The notes below the pieces were generated by a model. That model searched no databases. It worked only from the letters and a program-made list of their open reading frames with translations, and was not told where the DNA came from. 64,000 nt of DNA from NCBI GenBank assembly GCA_004298065.1, contig SCRL01000029.1, forward strand, positions 1 through 64,000. The letters run 5' to 3'. Position numbers and translations under genes: made by a program. The DNA is from Gammaproteobacteria bacterium (GTDB taxonomy: Bacteria > Pseudomonadota > Gammaproteobacteria > Acidiferrobacterales > Sulfurifustaceae). Within the stretch, counting starts at the first letter, position 1. Each line of letters opens with the position of its first letter. Below are positions 43,355-52,792 of the stretch, piece after piece.

Positions 43355-43810
43355 TTACTTCGTTCGTATCAATACCCGGTCGTCCGGCCCCGGCGCCGGG
43401 CTGTAGACCACGAGTGCGGCACCTACTTCCAATCCGCGGTTCACATAGTAGTGCACCACGTCGCGCGGAATGTGGATCACGTCGCCGACCTTCACCGGAT
43501 GCTCTTTGCCGGCGATGTGCATTATGCCGTTGCCGCGCAGCAGCCACACGGTGATATCGGAGTCGGCGTGGATGTGCGGGGGTTCGCGGTCGCGCACCTG
43601 TACCAGCACGTGCCTGGTGCGCGGGTTCTCGTAGAGCGGCGTGACCTTGAAGTCCTCGCGCTCGCCGAGCGGGTTGGCGGCGAGGATTTTTTCCAGGTTG
43701 CGCGGCGCGTAGCGGTCGGCATCCTTCGCTTCAGGCCCGAGCCAGTCAGCGGGCGCCGCCGGTGCGCCCAGGCCTAATACGACAACGACAGCGATGATGG
43801 CAGGTTTCAT
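43355..43810 (-). CDS. Exported cupin-domain protein
   Basis: This 151-residue protein has a signal peptide (IIAVVVVLGLGAPAAPADWL) and one cupin domain: PHIHADSDITVWLLRGNGIM with two His of motif 1, and GDVIHIPRDVVHYYVNRGLE with the motif 2 His. It is periplasmic, unlike most cupins, and should bind a metal. The substrate is unknown. The next gene on its strand is tag, 44 bases upstream. The convergent hairpin at 43261 lies after its stop. Confidence 0.8.
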   Translation of the reverse strand: MKPAIIAVVVVLGLGAPAAPADWLGPEAKDADRYAPRNLEKILAANPLGEREDFKVTPLYENPRTRHVLVQVRDREPPHIHADSDITVWLLRGNGIMHIAGKEHPVKVGDVIHIPRDVVHYYVNRGLEVGAALVVYSPAPGPDDRVLIRTK

Positions 43811-43854
43811 GGGTATCCCTCCGGGCGACCAGGAAAGCGGCAGCTTTGGTTTGC

Positions 43855-44463
43855 TTATCGTCTGTGCGCCAGCGCGCGGTGGCGGAAGCACGACATCAGG
43901 TGATCGTTGACCATGCCCACGGCCTGCATGTGGGCGTAGATGATGGTCGAGCCCACGAAACGGAAGCCGCGCGCTTTCAGATCCTTCGACAGCGCATCGG
44001 ATTCCTTCGTGCGCGCGGGGATGTCCTTCAGGGATCGGCGGCGGTTCACGCGCGGGCGCCCGCCCACGAAGCGCCACACGTATTTATCGAACGATCCGAA
44101 TTCCTTTTGTACCGCCAGAAACGCCCGTGCGTTGCCAATGGCGGCGGCGATTTTAAGGCGGTTGCGTACAATGCCGTCGTTCTTGAGCAGTCGGCGGACG
44201 TCGCGTGCGGTAAAGCGCGCCACGCGCGCGGCGTTGAAGTTCGCGAACGCCTTCCGGTAGTTTTCACGTTTGCGCAAAATCGTGATCCAGGAAAGGCCCG
44301 CCTGCGCGCCTTCGAGAATCAGGAACTCGAAATGCTTGCGGTCATCGTGCACCGGCACGCCCCACTCGGTGTCGTGATAGCGCACGTACAGCGGATCGGC
44401 GCCGCACCAGCCGCAGCGTGGCTTGCCTGGTATACCGGGCGCGCCCTTTTTATTTTGGGTCAT
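43855..44463 (-). CDS. tag: DNA-3-methyladenine glycosylase I
   Basis: This 202-residue cytosolic base-excision enzyme removes 3-methyladenine from DNA. The N-terminus has CGWCGADPLYVRYHDTEWGV with the zinc Cys and active-site region. The middle is GLSWITILRKRENYRKAFAN, and FVGSTIIYAHMQAVGMVNDH is the C-terminal helix with a His ligand. The start (44463) overlaps the stop of the DUF4198 gene by four bases (ATGA), and an in-frame ATG at 44556 lies inside that gene. Length is normal. Confidence 0.93.
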   Translation of the reverse strand: MTQNKKGAPGIPGKPRCGWCGADPLYVRYHDTEWGVPVHDDRKHFEFLILEGAQAGLSWITILRKRENYRKAFANFNAARVARFTARDVRRLLKNDGIVRNRLKIAAAIGNARAFLAVQKEFGSFDKYVWRFVGGRPRVNRRRSLKDIPARTKESDALSKDLKARGFRFVGSTIIYAHMQAVGMVNDHLMSCFRHRALAHRR

Positions 44464-45248
44464 GGCCGCTCGAACGTGAGCGAGGCCCAGACCGACTCCC
44501 AATCGGCGTTGGTCTTGGGCGGCGCCGGGAACATGTGCACAGTAGTGATAATCCAAGGCCCGTCCCTGCCCTTCAGCAGATTGAAAATCACGCGTCCATC
44601 CTTGTCTGTGCGCATCTTTAACTTGTTGTATGGTTCAGTTTTGCTGAACGCTACCACTAGTGCCCCCTCAAGCGGTCGTCCCTCATAGAGAAGCCGGACA
44701 GGCAGGCGGTCAGTGAGCAGCGGATTGGCTTCTGCCACGAGCTCAAGGCGCAGACCGAGTGCGCGGTCCGGCGAGGAGGTCCTCGCTTTGCGCGTGATTA
44801 CCAATGCCTTGGCGCTGCGTGAGTAATTTTCGCGGATGATTTTGCCCTTGGGTGTACCGTATGCGCGCAGCGTTTTCACGCGTTCGAGCCCTTCCTTTTC
44901 GAGGTACTGCTCGAACTCGGCGAGCGTGTCGAACGTGACCGTGAACCGCGTACTGCGGTAGGCGACGATGTAGGGGCCGGGGCGCGAGACCGTGAACTGG
45001 CCGGCGGGGTCGTCGCCAAGCGTGCCGGAAATGTTCCGTTCGCCATCGGGACCGATGACGGCATAGCGCTCGAACGTATCGGGCAGATAGACCGTCGGTT
45101 CGCCGGCGAAGTCCATGCCGACGAACAGCCGCAGCGGAACCTTGGCGCCGACCGCGGGTCGGAAGCTGCCGGGCTCGATCCAGAAATCGTGCGCCACCGC
45201 ACCCGGTGCGAGCAGCAGCCCTGCTACGACGGACAATAAACGCATCAT
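44460..45248 (-). CDS. DUF4198 periplasmic protein
   Basis: This 262-residue exported protein has a signal peptide (SVVAGLLLAPGAVAHDFWIE) beginning with the HDFWIEP motif of DUF4198, a beta-sandwich family related to metal uptake proteins. It contains VPLRLFVGMDFAGEPTVYLP and KMRTDKDGRVIFNLLKGRDG near the C-terminus. These proteins often neighbour nickel or cobalt transporters such as HupE. HupE/UreJ stands on the divergent strand just upstream, supporting a metal-related role. It is coupled to tag. Confidence 0.82.
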   Translation of the reverse strand: MMRLLSVVAGLLLAPGAVAHDFWIEPGSFRPAVGAKVPLRLFVGMDFAGEPTVYLPDTFERYAVIGPDGERNISGTLGDDPAGQFTVSRPGPYIVAYRSTRFTVTFDTLAEFEQYLEKEGLERVKTLRAYGTPKGKIIRENYSRSAKALVITRKARTSSPDRALGLRLELVAEANPLLTDRLPVRLLYEGRPLEGALVVAFSKTEPYNKLKMRTDKDGRVIFNLLKGRDGPWIITTVHMFPAPPKTNADWESVWASLTFERP

Positions 45249-45325
45249 TCGGTTAAACTCGCGGCGCGATCCAGCGGGTGGGCAAGGCGCCCGAGCTTAG
45301 CATACGGTTGCGAGGACAAAGAAAA

Positions 45326-46453
45326 ATGCGTTTGGTTTTCTTCGGGTGGCTGTGGCCGTTGCTGTTTTTCTGGTTGGCCGCTCCGGTCGTCGCGCACGAA
45401 ATCCGGCCGGCGGTGGTCACGGTTACTTTCGAGCAGGGCCAGTACCGCATCGAGATCAGCACCAACATGGAAGCGGCACTCGCGGGCGTGAGCCCGCGCC
45501 ACAAGGACACGAGCGAATCGCCGCAGGCGAAACTCTACGACGAGTTGCGCCAGCTGCCGCCCGCCGCGCTGCGGGCGCGCATCGAGGCGTTCCAGAAGAA
45601 ATTCCTCGACGGTATCCAGATCGAGTTCGACGGCGAGCGCGTGACGCCGGCGCTCGACACGGTCGAGGTGCCAGAGGCCGGCGACCTGCGCGTCGCGCGC
45701 CTGTCGGTGGTGAAGCTCTCGGGCGCCATTCCGTCCGGGGCGAAGGTGTTCCGCTGGCGCTACGCCGCCGAGTTCGGCGACAACGTCGTGCGCCTGCGCG
45801 CGGGACCAGATGGAAAACTGGAAGCGGTGTGGCTCAAGGAGGGCGAGAAGAGCGAACCGTACGTGCTTGGCATGGGCCTCAAGCCGCGCACCCGCGCCGA
45901 GATCGCGTGGCAATACACCGCGCTCGGTTTCACCCACATCCTGCCCTACGGGCTCGACCATATTTTGTTCGTGCTCGGGCTGTTCCTGCTAAGCGTGCAC
46001 TGGCGGCCGCTGCTCATTCAGGTGACGTCGTTCACCGTGGCGCACTCGATCACGCTCGGGCTTTCCATCTACGGCGTGTTCTCGCTGCCGCCGACGATCG
46101 TCGAGCCGTTGATCGCCGCGTCCATCGTCTACGTCGCGGTCGAGAACATCCTCACCTCCACGTTGCACGCGTGGCGGCCATTCGTGGTGTTCGGCTTCGG
46201 GTTGTTGCACGGCCTCGGTTTCGCCGGCGTGCTGCATGAGGTCGGTCTGCCGCGCAGCGAGTTCCTTACCGGCCTCATCACCTTCAATGTCGGCGTCGAG
46301 CTCGGCCAGCTCGCGGTGATCACGTTGGCGTTCCTGCTGGTGGGGTATTGGGGCAAAGACCGGCCGTGGTACCGCGCGCGCGTGATCGTGCCGTCCTCGG
46401 GCGCGATCGCCCTCACCGGCGCGTACTGGACCGTCGAGCGCGTGTTTCTCTAA
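45326..46453 (+). CDS. HupE/UreJ-family membrane protein
   Basis: This 375-residue protein has a signal peptide (FFGWLWPLLFFWLAAPVVAH), a periplasmic N-terminal domain (about 20-195) and a membrane domain with about six helices carrying HILPYGLDHILFVLGLFLLS and FTVAHSITLGLSIYGVFSLP. Those histidines are the HupE/UreJ hallmark. The family includes nickel or cobalt permeases of hydrogenase and urease clusters, but no such enzyme is in this window. Start 45326 follows GAGGACAAAG. It is divergent from the DUF4198 gene. Confidence 0.85.
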   Translation: MRLVFFGWLWPLLFFWLAAPVVAHEIRPAVVTVTFEQGQYRIEISTNMEAALAGVSPRHKDTSESPQAKLYDELRQLPPAALRARIEAFQKKFLDGIQIEFDGERVTPALDTVEVPEAGDLRVARLSVVKLSGAIPSGAKVFRWRYAAEFGDNVVRLRAGPDGKLEAVWLKEGEKSEPYVLGMGLKPRTRAEIAWQYTALGFTHILPYGLDHILFVLGLFLLSVHWRPLLIQVTSFTVAHSITLGLSIYGVFSLPPTIVEPLIAASIVYVAVENILTSTLHAWRPFVVFGFGLLHGLGFAGVLHEVGLPRSEFLTGLITFNVGVELGQLAVITLAFLLVGYWGKDRPWYRARVIVPSSGAIALTGAYWTVERVFL

Positions 46454-47178
46454 CCGCCGAGCGCGGCGCGCAGTTCGCCGATGGCGAAGGTCTCGATCAG
46501 GTCGGCGCCGCGCGCGACGAGTTTGCGCGCCATTTCGGGGTCATCAACCTCATAGATAACGACCTTGGCGCCGGGAAAGCGCAGCTTCCCCCACCACGGC
46601 AGGCCGTTCACGTCGCAGAACAGGAACTCCGGCGCCAGCGCGGCGAGCGCCTTTTGCTTTCGTTCGCGCCACTGTTCGATCACCGCGCCCACGCGCCAGC
46701 CAGCGCGCTTCGCCGCCGCCAGCGGTTCCAGCGCAAATGAAATCAGGACGCAGCGGGTTTGCGCCGGCCGCAGGTCGCGGAGCACGCGCGTGAGCACGGC
46801 GTCGGCGCCGAAGCTGTTCAATGCCTCGCGCTTGAGCTCGACGAAGGCGGTGACTTCCGGGTGCCGGGCGAGCAGCGCCGCGAGCTCGGCGAGTGACGGG
46901 ATGCGTTCGTGCGCGTAGCGCGTGCCGAAGCGTCCGGGCTCGCTTGCGGGAAATCGCCGCAATTCCTCGAACGTGTAGTGCGAAATAGTGCCTTCCATGC
47001 CGCAGACGCGCCGGATGTTTTCGTCGTGAAACAGCACCGGCACCTGATCGCGCGTCAGCTGCACGTCCACCTCGACGTAGCGCGCCCCGGCGGCGATCGC
47101 ACCCTCGAGGCTGGCGAGCGTGTTCTCCGGAAAGCGCCGCGGATAGCCGCGGTGGGCGACGAACTCGGGTTGGGACAT
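46450..47178 (-). CDS. Glycerophosphodiester phosphodiesterase
   Basis: This 242-residue TIM-barrel enzyme has the GDPD start FVAHRGYPRRFPENTLASLE (catalytic His and Arg), the metal residues in VEVDVQLTRDQVPVLFHDEN, and a late VYEVDDP-like segment (KVVIYEVDDPEMARKLVARG). It releases glycerol-3-phosphate from deacylated phospholipids. The start at 47178 (MSQPEF) lies 11 residues before HRG. An in-frame start at 47277 has no family-like sequence. No signal peptide, so cytosolic. The gene is convergent with HupE. Confidence 0.9.
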   Translation of the reverse strand: MSQPEFVAHRGYPRRFPENTLASLEGAIAAGARYVEVDVQLTRDQVPVLFHDENIRRVCGMEGTISHYTFEELRRFPASEPGRFGTRYAHERIPSLAELAALLARHPEVTAFVELKREALNSFGADAVLTRVLRDLRPAQTRCVLISFALEPLAAAKRAGWRVGAVIEQWRERKQKALAALAPEFLFCDVNGLPWWGKLRFPGAKVVIYEVDDPEMARKLVARGADLIETFAIGELRAALGG

Positions 47179-47280
47179 GCGCCAACTGTAGCATCCCTCG
47201 CCGGGCGGTTGATGCAGGTCAAGCCGGCGCGGGCGTGAATACAGAAGAATCTGTCGTGTCCGAACACAACGAGACACGAC

Positions 47281-48450
47281 ATGGTCAAGGCACGGAAGGC
47301 GGTATTAACAGGTGTGGTAGCCCTTTTGGCGATCGCAGGCGGACATCATCTTTTGGCCTCGCCGGCCGGAATGGAGAGGGGCCCGCCGGCGAAGCGCGAG
47401 GGCACGCCGGTCAAGGTGACCGAAGAGATGCGCGGCGCCGGCATGGTGTCGAGCGGTGTGGAACTGCCGGCGATCCCGCCGGTCACCGGCAACCGCAAGC
47501 AGCCGGTGCCGTCCTGGGGCAAGCCGCTGCCGTTCCCGATTGTGATCGCCGACCGGCGCAACAACCGCCTGATCGAGATCGCGCCCGACAAGCGCATCGT
47601 CTGGGAATTTCCCTCGCCCGATCTCGTACTTTACCGCGGCAACGAGGACGTGAACTTCTCCGAGGACGGCAGGCGGCTGGCCGTGAGCGAGGAGGACAAT
47701 TACGACGTACACATCGTCGACTACGAGAAGAAGGCCGTCACCTGGACCTTCGGCGTGCCGGACACGCGCGGCAGCGGCGCGCGCCACCTCAATTACCCGG
47801 ACGACGCCCACCTGCTGTCCGACGGCAAGTTCCTGACCGCCGACATCCGCAACTGCCGCGTGCTCATCATCGATCCGGCGACAAACCGGATCGACACCCA
47901 GTGGGGCCGCGCGGGCGATCGCAAGTACTGCCGGCACAACCCGCCGCACGAACTCGGGCTGCCCAACGGCGCGACGCCGCTGGAGAACGGCGACATCCTG
48001 GTGACCGAGATCGTCGATTCGTGGATCACGCGCCTCACGCGCCAGGGCGAGGTCGTGTGGGCGCGGCGCGCGCCCAAGGTGCGCTATCCGTCCGATGCGT
48101 TCCCGACGGTGGACGGCAAGCAGGTGATCGTCGCCGACTTCGCCAAGCCCGGGCGCGTGGTGATCTTCGACCCCGCGACCGGAAAGCTAACATGGGAGTA
48201 TTTCGTGAAGGAGGGCGAGAAGATGCTGGACCATCCCTCGCTCGCGCGCGAGCTGCCGGTAACCGGCGACATCATTGTCGCCGACGACCTGCGCCACCGC
48301 GTGGTCGTGATCGACCGTCAGACGAAAGAGATCATCTGGCAGTACGGCGTAACCGACCAGACCGGCCACGCGCCCGGCTATCTTTGGTATCCGGACGGCT
48401 TCGACCTCGACGTGTTCCGCGACTGGAAGAAGGCGCTCGGCGTGCGCTGA
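47281..48450 (+). CDS. Exported beta-propeller protein (PQQ/arylsulfotransferase-like)
   Basis: This 389-residue protein has an N-terminal signal or anchor (AVLTGVVALLAIAGGHHLLA) and repeated propeller blades with the pattern ADRRNNRLIEIAPDKRIVWE, IVDYEKKAVTWTFGVPDTRG and DRQTKEIIWQYGVTDQTGHA. Each blade ends in a Trp-strand, as in PQQ-type or arylsulfotransferase propellers. There are no clear catalytic His for arylsulfotransferase, so a binding role is equally possible. The gene stands alone with a short intergenic space on each side. Confidence 0.7.
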   Translation: MVKARKAVLTGVVALLAIAGGHHLLASPAGMERGPPAKREGTPVKVTEEMRGAGMVSSGVELPAIPPVTGNRKQPVPSWGKPLPFPIVIADRRNNRLIEIAPDKRIVWEFPSPDLVLYRGNEDVNFSEDGRRLAVSEEDNYDVHIVDYEKKAVTWTFGVPDTRGSGARHLNYPDDAHLLSDGKFLTADIRNCRVLIIDPATNRIDTQWGRAGDRKYCRHNPPHELGLPNGATPLENGDILVTEIVDSWITRLTRQGEVVWARRAPKVRYPSDAFPTVDGKQVIVADFAKPGRVVIFDPATGKLTWEYFVKEGEKMLDHPSLARELPVTGDIIVADDLRHRVVVIDRQTKEIIWQYGVTDQTGHAPGYLWYPDGFDLDVFRDWKKALGVR

Positions 48451-48499
48451 CACGACGCGCACAAAAGCTCAAGACATGTGATGCGGCGCGGATTGCCGT

Positions 48500-49705
48500 A
48501 TGCTCGTGCGCATGAGCGAAATGAAGCGCAACGTCTGGCTGTTGTCCGGCTGTCAGGCGTTGATGAACTCCGGCAACTCGCTGCTGATCGCCACCTCGGC
48601 GCTGGTGGGTTTCCAGCTGTCGCCCGACAAGTCGCTCGCCACGTTGCCGCTGGCGCTGCAATATTTCACCAGCATGCTGACGACCATCCCGGCGTCGTTC
48701 CTGATGAAAGCCATCGGACGCCGGGGCGGGTTCGTGGTCGGGACGCTGTTCGGCCTGGCCGGCGCCGGGCTCGCCGCCACGGGCATCGTGGTCGGCAATT
48801 TCGTCTACTTCTGCCTGGCCGCGGCACTGATCGGCGCGTTCAACGGTTTTGGCATGTACTACCGGTTCGCCGCCGCCGACACGGCCACGCCCGACTACAA
48901 GAGCCGCGCCATCTCCTTCGTCGTCGCCGGCGGCGTGGTGGCGGCGGTCGTCGGGCCGAACCTGGCGAACTGGACCCGCGACTGGCTGTCCGGCATCGAA
49001 TTCGCCGGCAGCTACCTGAGCCTGCTCGGTATCTACGGGTTGTCGTTGGTGACGTTGCTGTTCGTGCGCATCCCGGCACCCACGGTCGCGCAGGCGCACG
49101 CGCACGGGCGGCCGCTGGCCGTCGTCGCGCGCCAGCCGGCGTTCATCGTGGCGCTTGCCGCCGGCGCGCTCGGTTACGGCGTGATGGCGCTGGTGATGAC
49201 CGCGACGCCGCTCGCCATGCACCAGCACGCGCACGCGTTCGCCGACACCGCGTTCGTGATCGAGTGGCACCTGATCGGCATGTTCGCGCCGTCGTTCTTC
49301 ACCGGCCATCTGATCCGCCGCTTCGGCACGCTCAACGTGATGCTCGCGGGCGTCGCGTTCAGCATCGGCAGCGTCGCGATGGGTCTCGCGGGCACGGCGG
49401 TGGCGCACTTCTGGGTCGCGCTCACGCTGCTCGGGGTGGGGTGGAATTTCCTGTTCGTCGGCGCGACCGCGCTGCTGACCGAGACCTATACCGAGACCGA
49501 GAAGGCCAAGACCGAGGCGCTGAACAACTTCGCGGTGTTCACCGCGATTACCCTCTCGAATCTCTCGGCCGGGGCGCTGCAGCACCACTTCGGCTGGCGC
49601 ACGGTGAATGTCGGCGTGTTGCCCCTGATCGCCGTAATCCTCGGCGCGCTGCTGTGGCTGCGCGCGCGCCGTGCCGCCGCGGCGGCCGTCAGCCCGGCCG
49701 AGTGA
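48500..49705 (+). CDS. Major facilitator superfamily transporter
   Basis: This 401-residue inner-membrane protein has about twelve helices, with the MFS loop GRRGGFVVGTLFGLAGAGLA after helix 2 and the second-half equivalent GHLIRRFGTLNVMLAGVAFS. MFS proteins move small solutes by proton coupling. The substrate is unknown. Alternative starts at 48512 (MSEMKRNVW) or 48500 cannot be separated. Its 3' end overlaps the end of the convergent c-di-GMP gene by 17 bases. Confidence 0.88.
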   Translation: MLVRMSEMKRNVWLLSGCQALMNSGNSLLIATSALVGFQLSPDKSLATLPLALQYFTSMLTTIPASFLMKAIGRRGGFVVGTLFGLAGAGLAATGIVVGNFVYFCLAAALIGAFNGFGMYYRFAAADTATPDYKSRAISFVVAGGVVAAVVGPNLANWTRDWLSGIEFAGSYLSLLGIYGLSLVTLLFVRIPAPTVAQAHAHGRPLAVVARQPAFIVALAAGALGYGVMALVMTATPLAMHQHAHAFADTAFVIEWHLIGMFAPSFFTGHLIRRFGTLNVMLAGVAFSIGSVAMGLAGTAVAHFWVALTLLGVGWNFLFVGATALLTETYTETEKAKTEALNNFAVFTAITLSNLSAGALQHHFGWRTVNVGVLPLIAVILGALLWLRARRAAAAAVSPAE

Positions 49706-52262
49706 ACGTAAGCTCCGGCCCCGGCCGGCCGATGTAAAACCCCTGGGCGTAGTCCACGCCGAGCTCGCGCAGCACCGCGAGGATGTCGGCGCTTTCCACG
49801 TACTCGGCCACGACCTGTTTCCCCAGGCTGTGCGCCACGTCGGTCATCGCCTTCACCAGCGCCCGGTTCTGCGGATTCATCGGCAGATCGCGTACGAAAC
49901 TGCCGTCGATCTTGACGGTATCCACCGGCAGCACGCGCAGGTGCGCGAACGAGGTGAAGCCGACACCGAAGTCATCGAGCACGAAGCGGCAGCCGAGCGC
50001 GCGCAGCGGCTCCATGAAGGCCTTGGCGCGCAGCAGGTTGCGCACCGCGGCGGTCTCGGTGATCTCGAACAGCACGCGTCCCGGGGTGACGCCGCCCTCG
50101 TCGAACACGCGCTGGAGCCAGCGGAACAGCGCGTCGTCGCCCAGGTGCGCGCCGCTGATATTGATCGCGAGCGAAACGTCGCGTCCCGCGGCCTCGAGGC
50201 CGGCGAGATGGCTGAAGGCGAGCTCGAGCACGCGGTAGTCGAGGCGCGTAATCAGCCCCGATTTTTCGGCCGCGGGAATGAAGTCGCCCGGAAACACGAG
50301 CGTGCCATCGGGTTCCTGCAGGCGCACCAGCGCCTCGTAGTGGCGCACCGTTCGGTCCGCGATGCGCAGCACCGGCTGGAAGTGCAGCACCAGACGCCCC
50401 TCCTCGATCGCGGTGTGCAGCCGTTGCAGCCAGTAGTGCGTGCGTGTTTCCTGTTCGCGCAGTTCGGCGCTGAAGACCAGGATGGCATCGAGCGGGTGTT
50501 CCTGCGCCTGGCGCAGGGTGATTTCCGCGCGCGACACCAGCTCCTCGGCGCTCGCGCCGTGCTCGGGGTAGCAGGTGACGCCGACCTTGCCGGTCAGGTG
50601 CAACAGCTCGCCGCGCACCTCGTGCGTCAGGTGTCCCAGGCCGGCGAGCAGCTTCTCCGCCACGGTGCGCGCGCCGGCCTCACCGGTTTCGGGCAGCACG
50701 ACGAGAAAACGATTGCCGCCAAGGCGCGCGACCAGGGTTTCCTCGTCGCGCCCGACCAGGTCGGCGCCGCGCACCGTGCGCCGCAAAAACTCGCCCACCT
50801 GCACCAGGATCGCATCGCCCACCTGGCGGCCGTACATCTCGTTGATCTGCACGAACCGGTCGATGCCGAGATTGAGACAGGCGAGCAGACGCTGGTTGCG
50901 TCGCGCCAGTTCGAGCAGGTTTGCGAGCACCAGCAGGATGCCGCGCTGGTTCAAAAGCCCCGTGACCGGGTCGTGGTCGGTGAGGTACTCGGCCTCGTGT
51001 TCGGCGCGTCGCTGGTCGGTCAGGTCGTGCACCGTACACACGAACAGCCGCTCGGCGCCGATCTTCGCCGGGGCGATGCCGAGCCGGATCGGAAATGTCT
51101 CGCCGTCGGCCCGCAGGCCGGTGGATTCCAGCGCGAGGTTCGACTGGCCGGCGGGCCGGCGCAGCAGCTCGCGTAGACGCCGGTGCAGCTGCACGGCCTC
51201 GATCTCGGTGAACAGGGCGCGCAGCGCCGCGCCGCCGAGACCGCCCGATTCACGCCGGAACATGCGCTCGGCGGCACGGTTCGCGGAGCGCACGATGCCA
51301 TGCGCGTCGAGCGTGAGGATGCCCTCGACGGCGGTGTTGAGCACGGCGCTGTTGAAGGCGTTGGCGCGCTTGAGCAGGCGGTAGCGCGCGTAGGCGCCGA
51401 AGCCGACGGCGAGCGTCAGCACGGCGATAATCAGGTACACGACCCGTTCGGTGGTCCACAACGGCGGCGGCGTACCGTACCAGCGCTCGTAGATTGCCCG
51501 ATAATGCGGCGTGCCGGTGAACGCCACGATCTCCTTGTTCAGGATATCGAGCAGCGCACGGTTTCCCTTGCGTACCGCGACCGCGCGTTCGAGCACGATG
51601 AGCGGCGGCCCGATGCGTCGGATACGGTGCGTCAGGTTGAGCTGATGCGCCATCTGCTCGACGGTCGGGTCGGGATAGACGAGGGCATCCACCTCGCCGC
51701 GGTCCAGCGCCGCCAGCATCTCGCCGATGGTGTCGTAGTCGCGCAGTTTTATTCCCATGCGATCGCGCAGCAGCTCGTGGGCGACATTGATTTTGCCCGA
51801 GGCAATGCGGCGGCCCTTCGCGATCAGATCGTCGAGACTTTTAACGTCGCGCATCTCGGCGCGCACGAACACCGAGACCGGCGTGCGCGTGAGCGGCAGG
51901 CTGAAGTCGAAGTCCTTCTGGCGCGCGGGGGTGATGCCGAGGTTGGGGATAAGATCCGCGTCGCCGGCCCACAGGGTGTCGCGCGCCTCCCCCCAAGTGC
52001 GCGTCGGCCGGTAGACGATGTGCAGTTTGGCGCGCGCGGCGAGCTCCTCCATGACCTCGATGCCGAAACCGGTGGGGACGTTGTTGCCGGTGACCTGGAA
52101 CACCGGCGGGAACTGTTCCGGGAACACGGCGATCAGCGTGCGCTGCTTCGGGTCGTGTGCGGCCGGTGTCGGCGTCGGCCAGATCGAAGACAAGGCGAAA
52201 CACGCCGACAATGCCAGCGCCCGTCCCCAACCGATGCCGAGAATTCTGTGTCCCGTTCGCAT
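49689..52262 (-). CDS. Sensor with SBP3, PAS, degenerate GGDEF and EAL domains
   Basis: This 857-residue membrane protein starts with a signal (ALALSACFALSSIWPTPTPA) and a periplasmic family 3 solute-binding domain (about 45-270: LIAVFPEQFPPVFQVTGNNV, then GFGIEVMEELAARAKLHIVY). A membrane span (about 275-297) and a PAS domain (about 320-420) follow. The GGDEF domain (about 435-590) reads LVARLGGNRFLVVLP, so the GGDEF motif is GGNRF and synthesis of c-di-GMP is unlikely. The EAL domain keeps HYEALVRLQ and DDFGVGFTSF, so c-di-GMP hydrolysis in response to a bound solute is inferred. Start at 52262 over 52295 because of the signal peptide. Confidence 0.9.
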   Translation of the reverse strand: MRTGHRILGIGWGRALALSACFALSSIWPTPTPAAHDPKQRTLIAVFPEQFPPVFQVTGNNVPTGFGIEVMEELAARAKLHIVYRPTRTWGEARDTLWAGDADLIPNLGITPARQKDFDFSLPLTRTPVSVFVRAEMRDVKSLDDLIAKGRRIASGKINVAHELLRDRMGIKLRDYDTIGEMLAALDRGEVDALVYPDPTVEQMAHQLNLTHRIRRIGPPLIVLERAVAVRKGNRALLDILNKEIVAFTGTPHYRAIYERWYGTPPPLWTTERVVYLIIAVLTLAVGFGAYARYRLLKRANAFNSAVLNTAVEGILTLDAHGIVRSANRAAERMFRRESGGLGGAALRALFTEIEAVQLHRRLRELLRRPAGQSNLALESTGLRADGETFPIRLGIAPAKIGAERLFVCTVHDLTDQRRAEHEAEYLTDHDPVTGLLNQRGILLVLANLLELARRNQRLLACLNLGIDRFVQINEMYGRQVGDAILVQVGEFLRRTVRGADLVGRDEETLVARLGGNRFLVVLPETGEAGARTVAEKLLAGLGHLTHEVRGELLHLTGKVGVTCYPEHGASAEELVSRAEITLRQAQEHPLDAILVFSAELREQETRTHYWLQRLHTAIEEGRLVLHFQPVLRIADRTVRHYEALVRLQEPDGTLVFPGDFIPAAEKSGLITRLDYRVLELAFSHLAGLEAAGRDVSLAINISGAHLGDDALFRWLQRVFDEGGVTPGRVLFEITETAAVRNLLRAKAFMEPLRALGCRFVLDDFGVGFTSFAHLRVLPVDTVKIDGSFVRDLPMNPQNRALVKAMTDVAHSLGKQVVAEYVESADILAVLRELGVDYAQGFYIGRPGPELTFTRPG

Positions 52263-52359
52263 GGATATCCCCGCGACCGTCCCTGGTACTTGCAATATAG
52301 ATGTCGGCCGGGGAGACGCCAGCCGGCTTCAAAACAAAACACGTGGGCTTAAGGGGAAA

Positions 52360-52435
52360 TGGTGGCCGGGGACGGAATTGAACCGCCGACACGCGGATTT
52401 TCAATCCGCTGCTCTACCGACTGAGCTACCCGGCC
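52360..52435 (-). tRNA. tRNA-Phe (GAA)
   Basis: On the minus strand the sequence folds as a complete cloverleaf: GGCCGGG acceptor, GCTC-GAGC D arm, GCGGA-TTGAAAA-TCCGC anticodon arm with GAA, GGCGG-TTCAATT-CCGTC T arm with GU pairs, and CCCGGCC-A followed by an encoded CCA. Length is 76 bases including CCA. Confidence 0.97.
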
Positions 52436-52519
52436 AAGGGTGTCGTAAAGAGCGGCGCATTATAAGGAAGGGGTCGGGCTTTGTAAAAATCGGCCGGGAG
52501 GCAAAACGCCGGTGTTTTA

Positions 52520-52792
52520 CTACTTCTGCGGTGGGACGTAACCCTCGGGCGGCTTCGAGCCAGCGCCGAAAAGGAACTTCTCCATCTCCTCCTGGAGGAA
52601 TTTGCGCGCCTTGGGATCGAGCGGATTCAGCCGGTATTCGTTCATCAGCATGGTCTGGTGCCCGAGCCACAGCTGCCACGCCTGTTTCGAGACGTTTTCG
52701 AAAATGCGCTTACCGAGCTCGCCGGGATAGGTGGGGTAGTCCAACCCCTCGGCCTCTTTGCCGAGTTTGACGCACTTCACCATGCGAGTCAT
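52520..52792 (-). CDS. yggX: Probable Fe(2+)-trafficking protein YggX
   Basis: This 90-residue cytosolic protein is tied to iron-sulfur cluster protection under oxidative stress. It has the family start [20 protein letters not shown] (Cys7), then [20 protein letters not shown] and [20 protein letters not shown]. Its ATG overlaps the mutY stop (ATGA at 52789-52792). The mutY-yggX pair is a standard gammaproteobacterial arrangement, and MutY itself is an iron-sulfur enzyme. Confidence 0.96.
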   Translation of the reverse strand: MTRMVKCVKLGKEAEGLDYPTYPGELGKRIFENVSKQAWQLWLGHQTMLMNEYRLNPLDPKARKFLQEEMEKFLFGAGSKPPEGYVPPQK

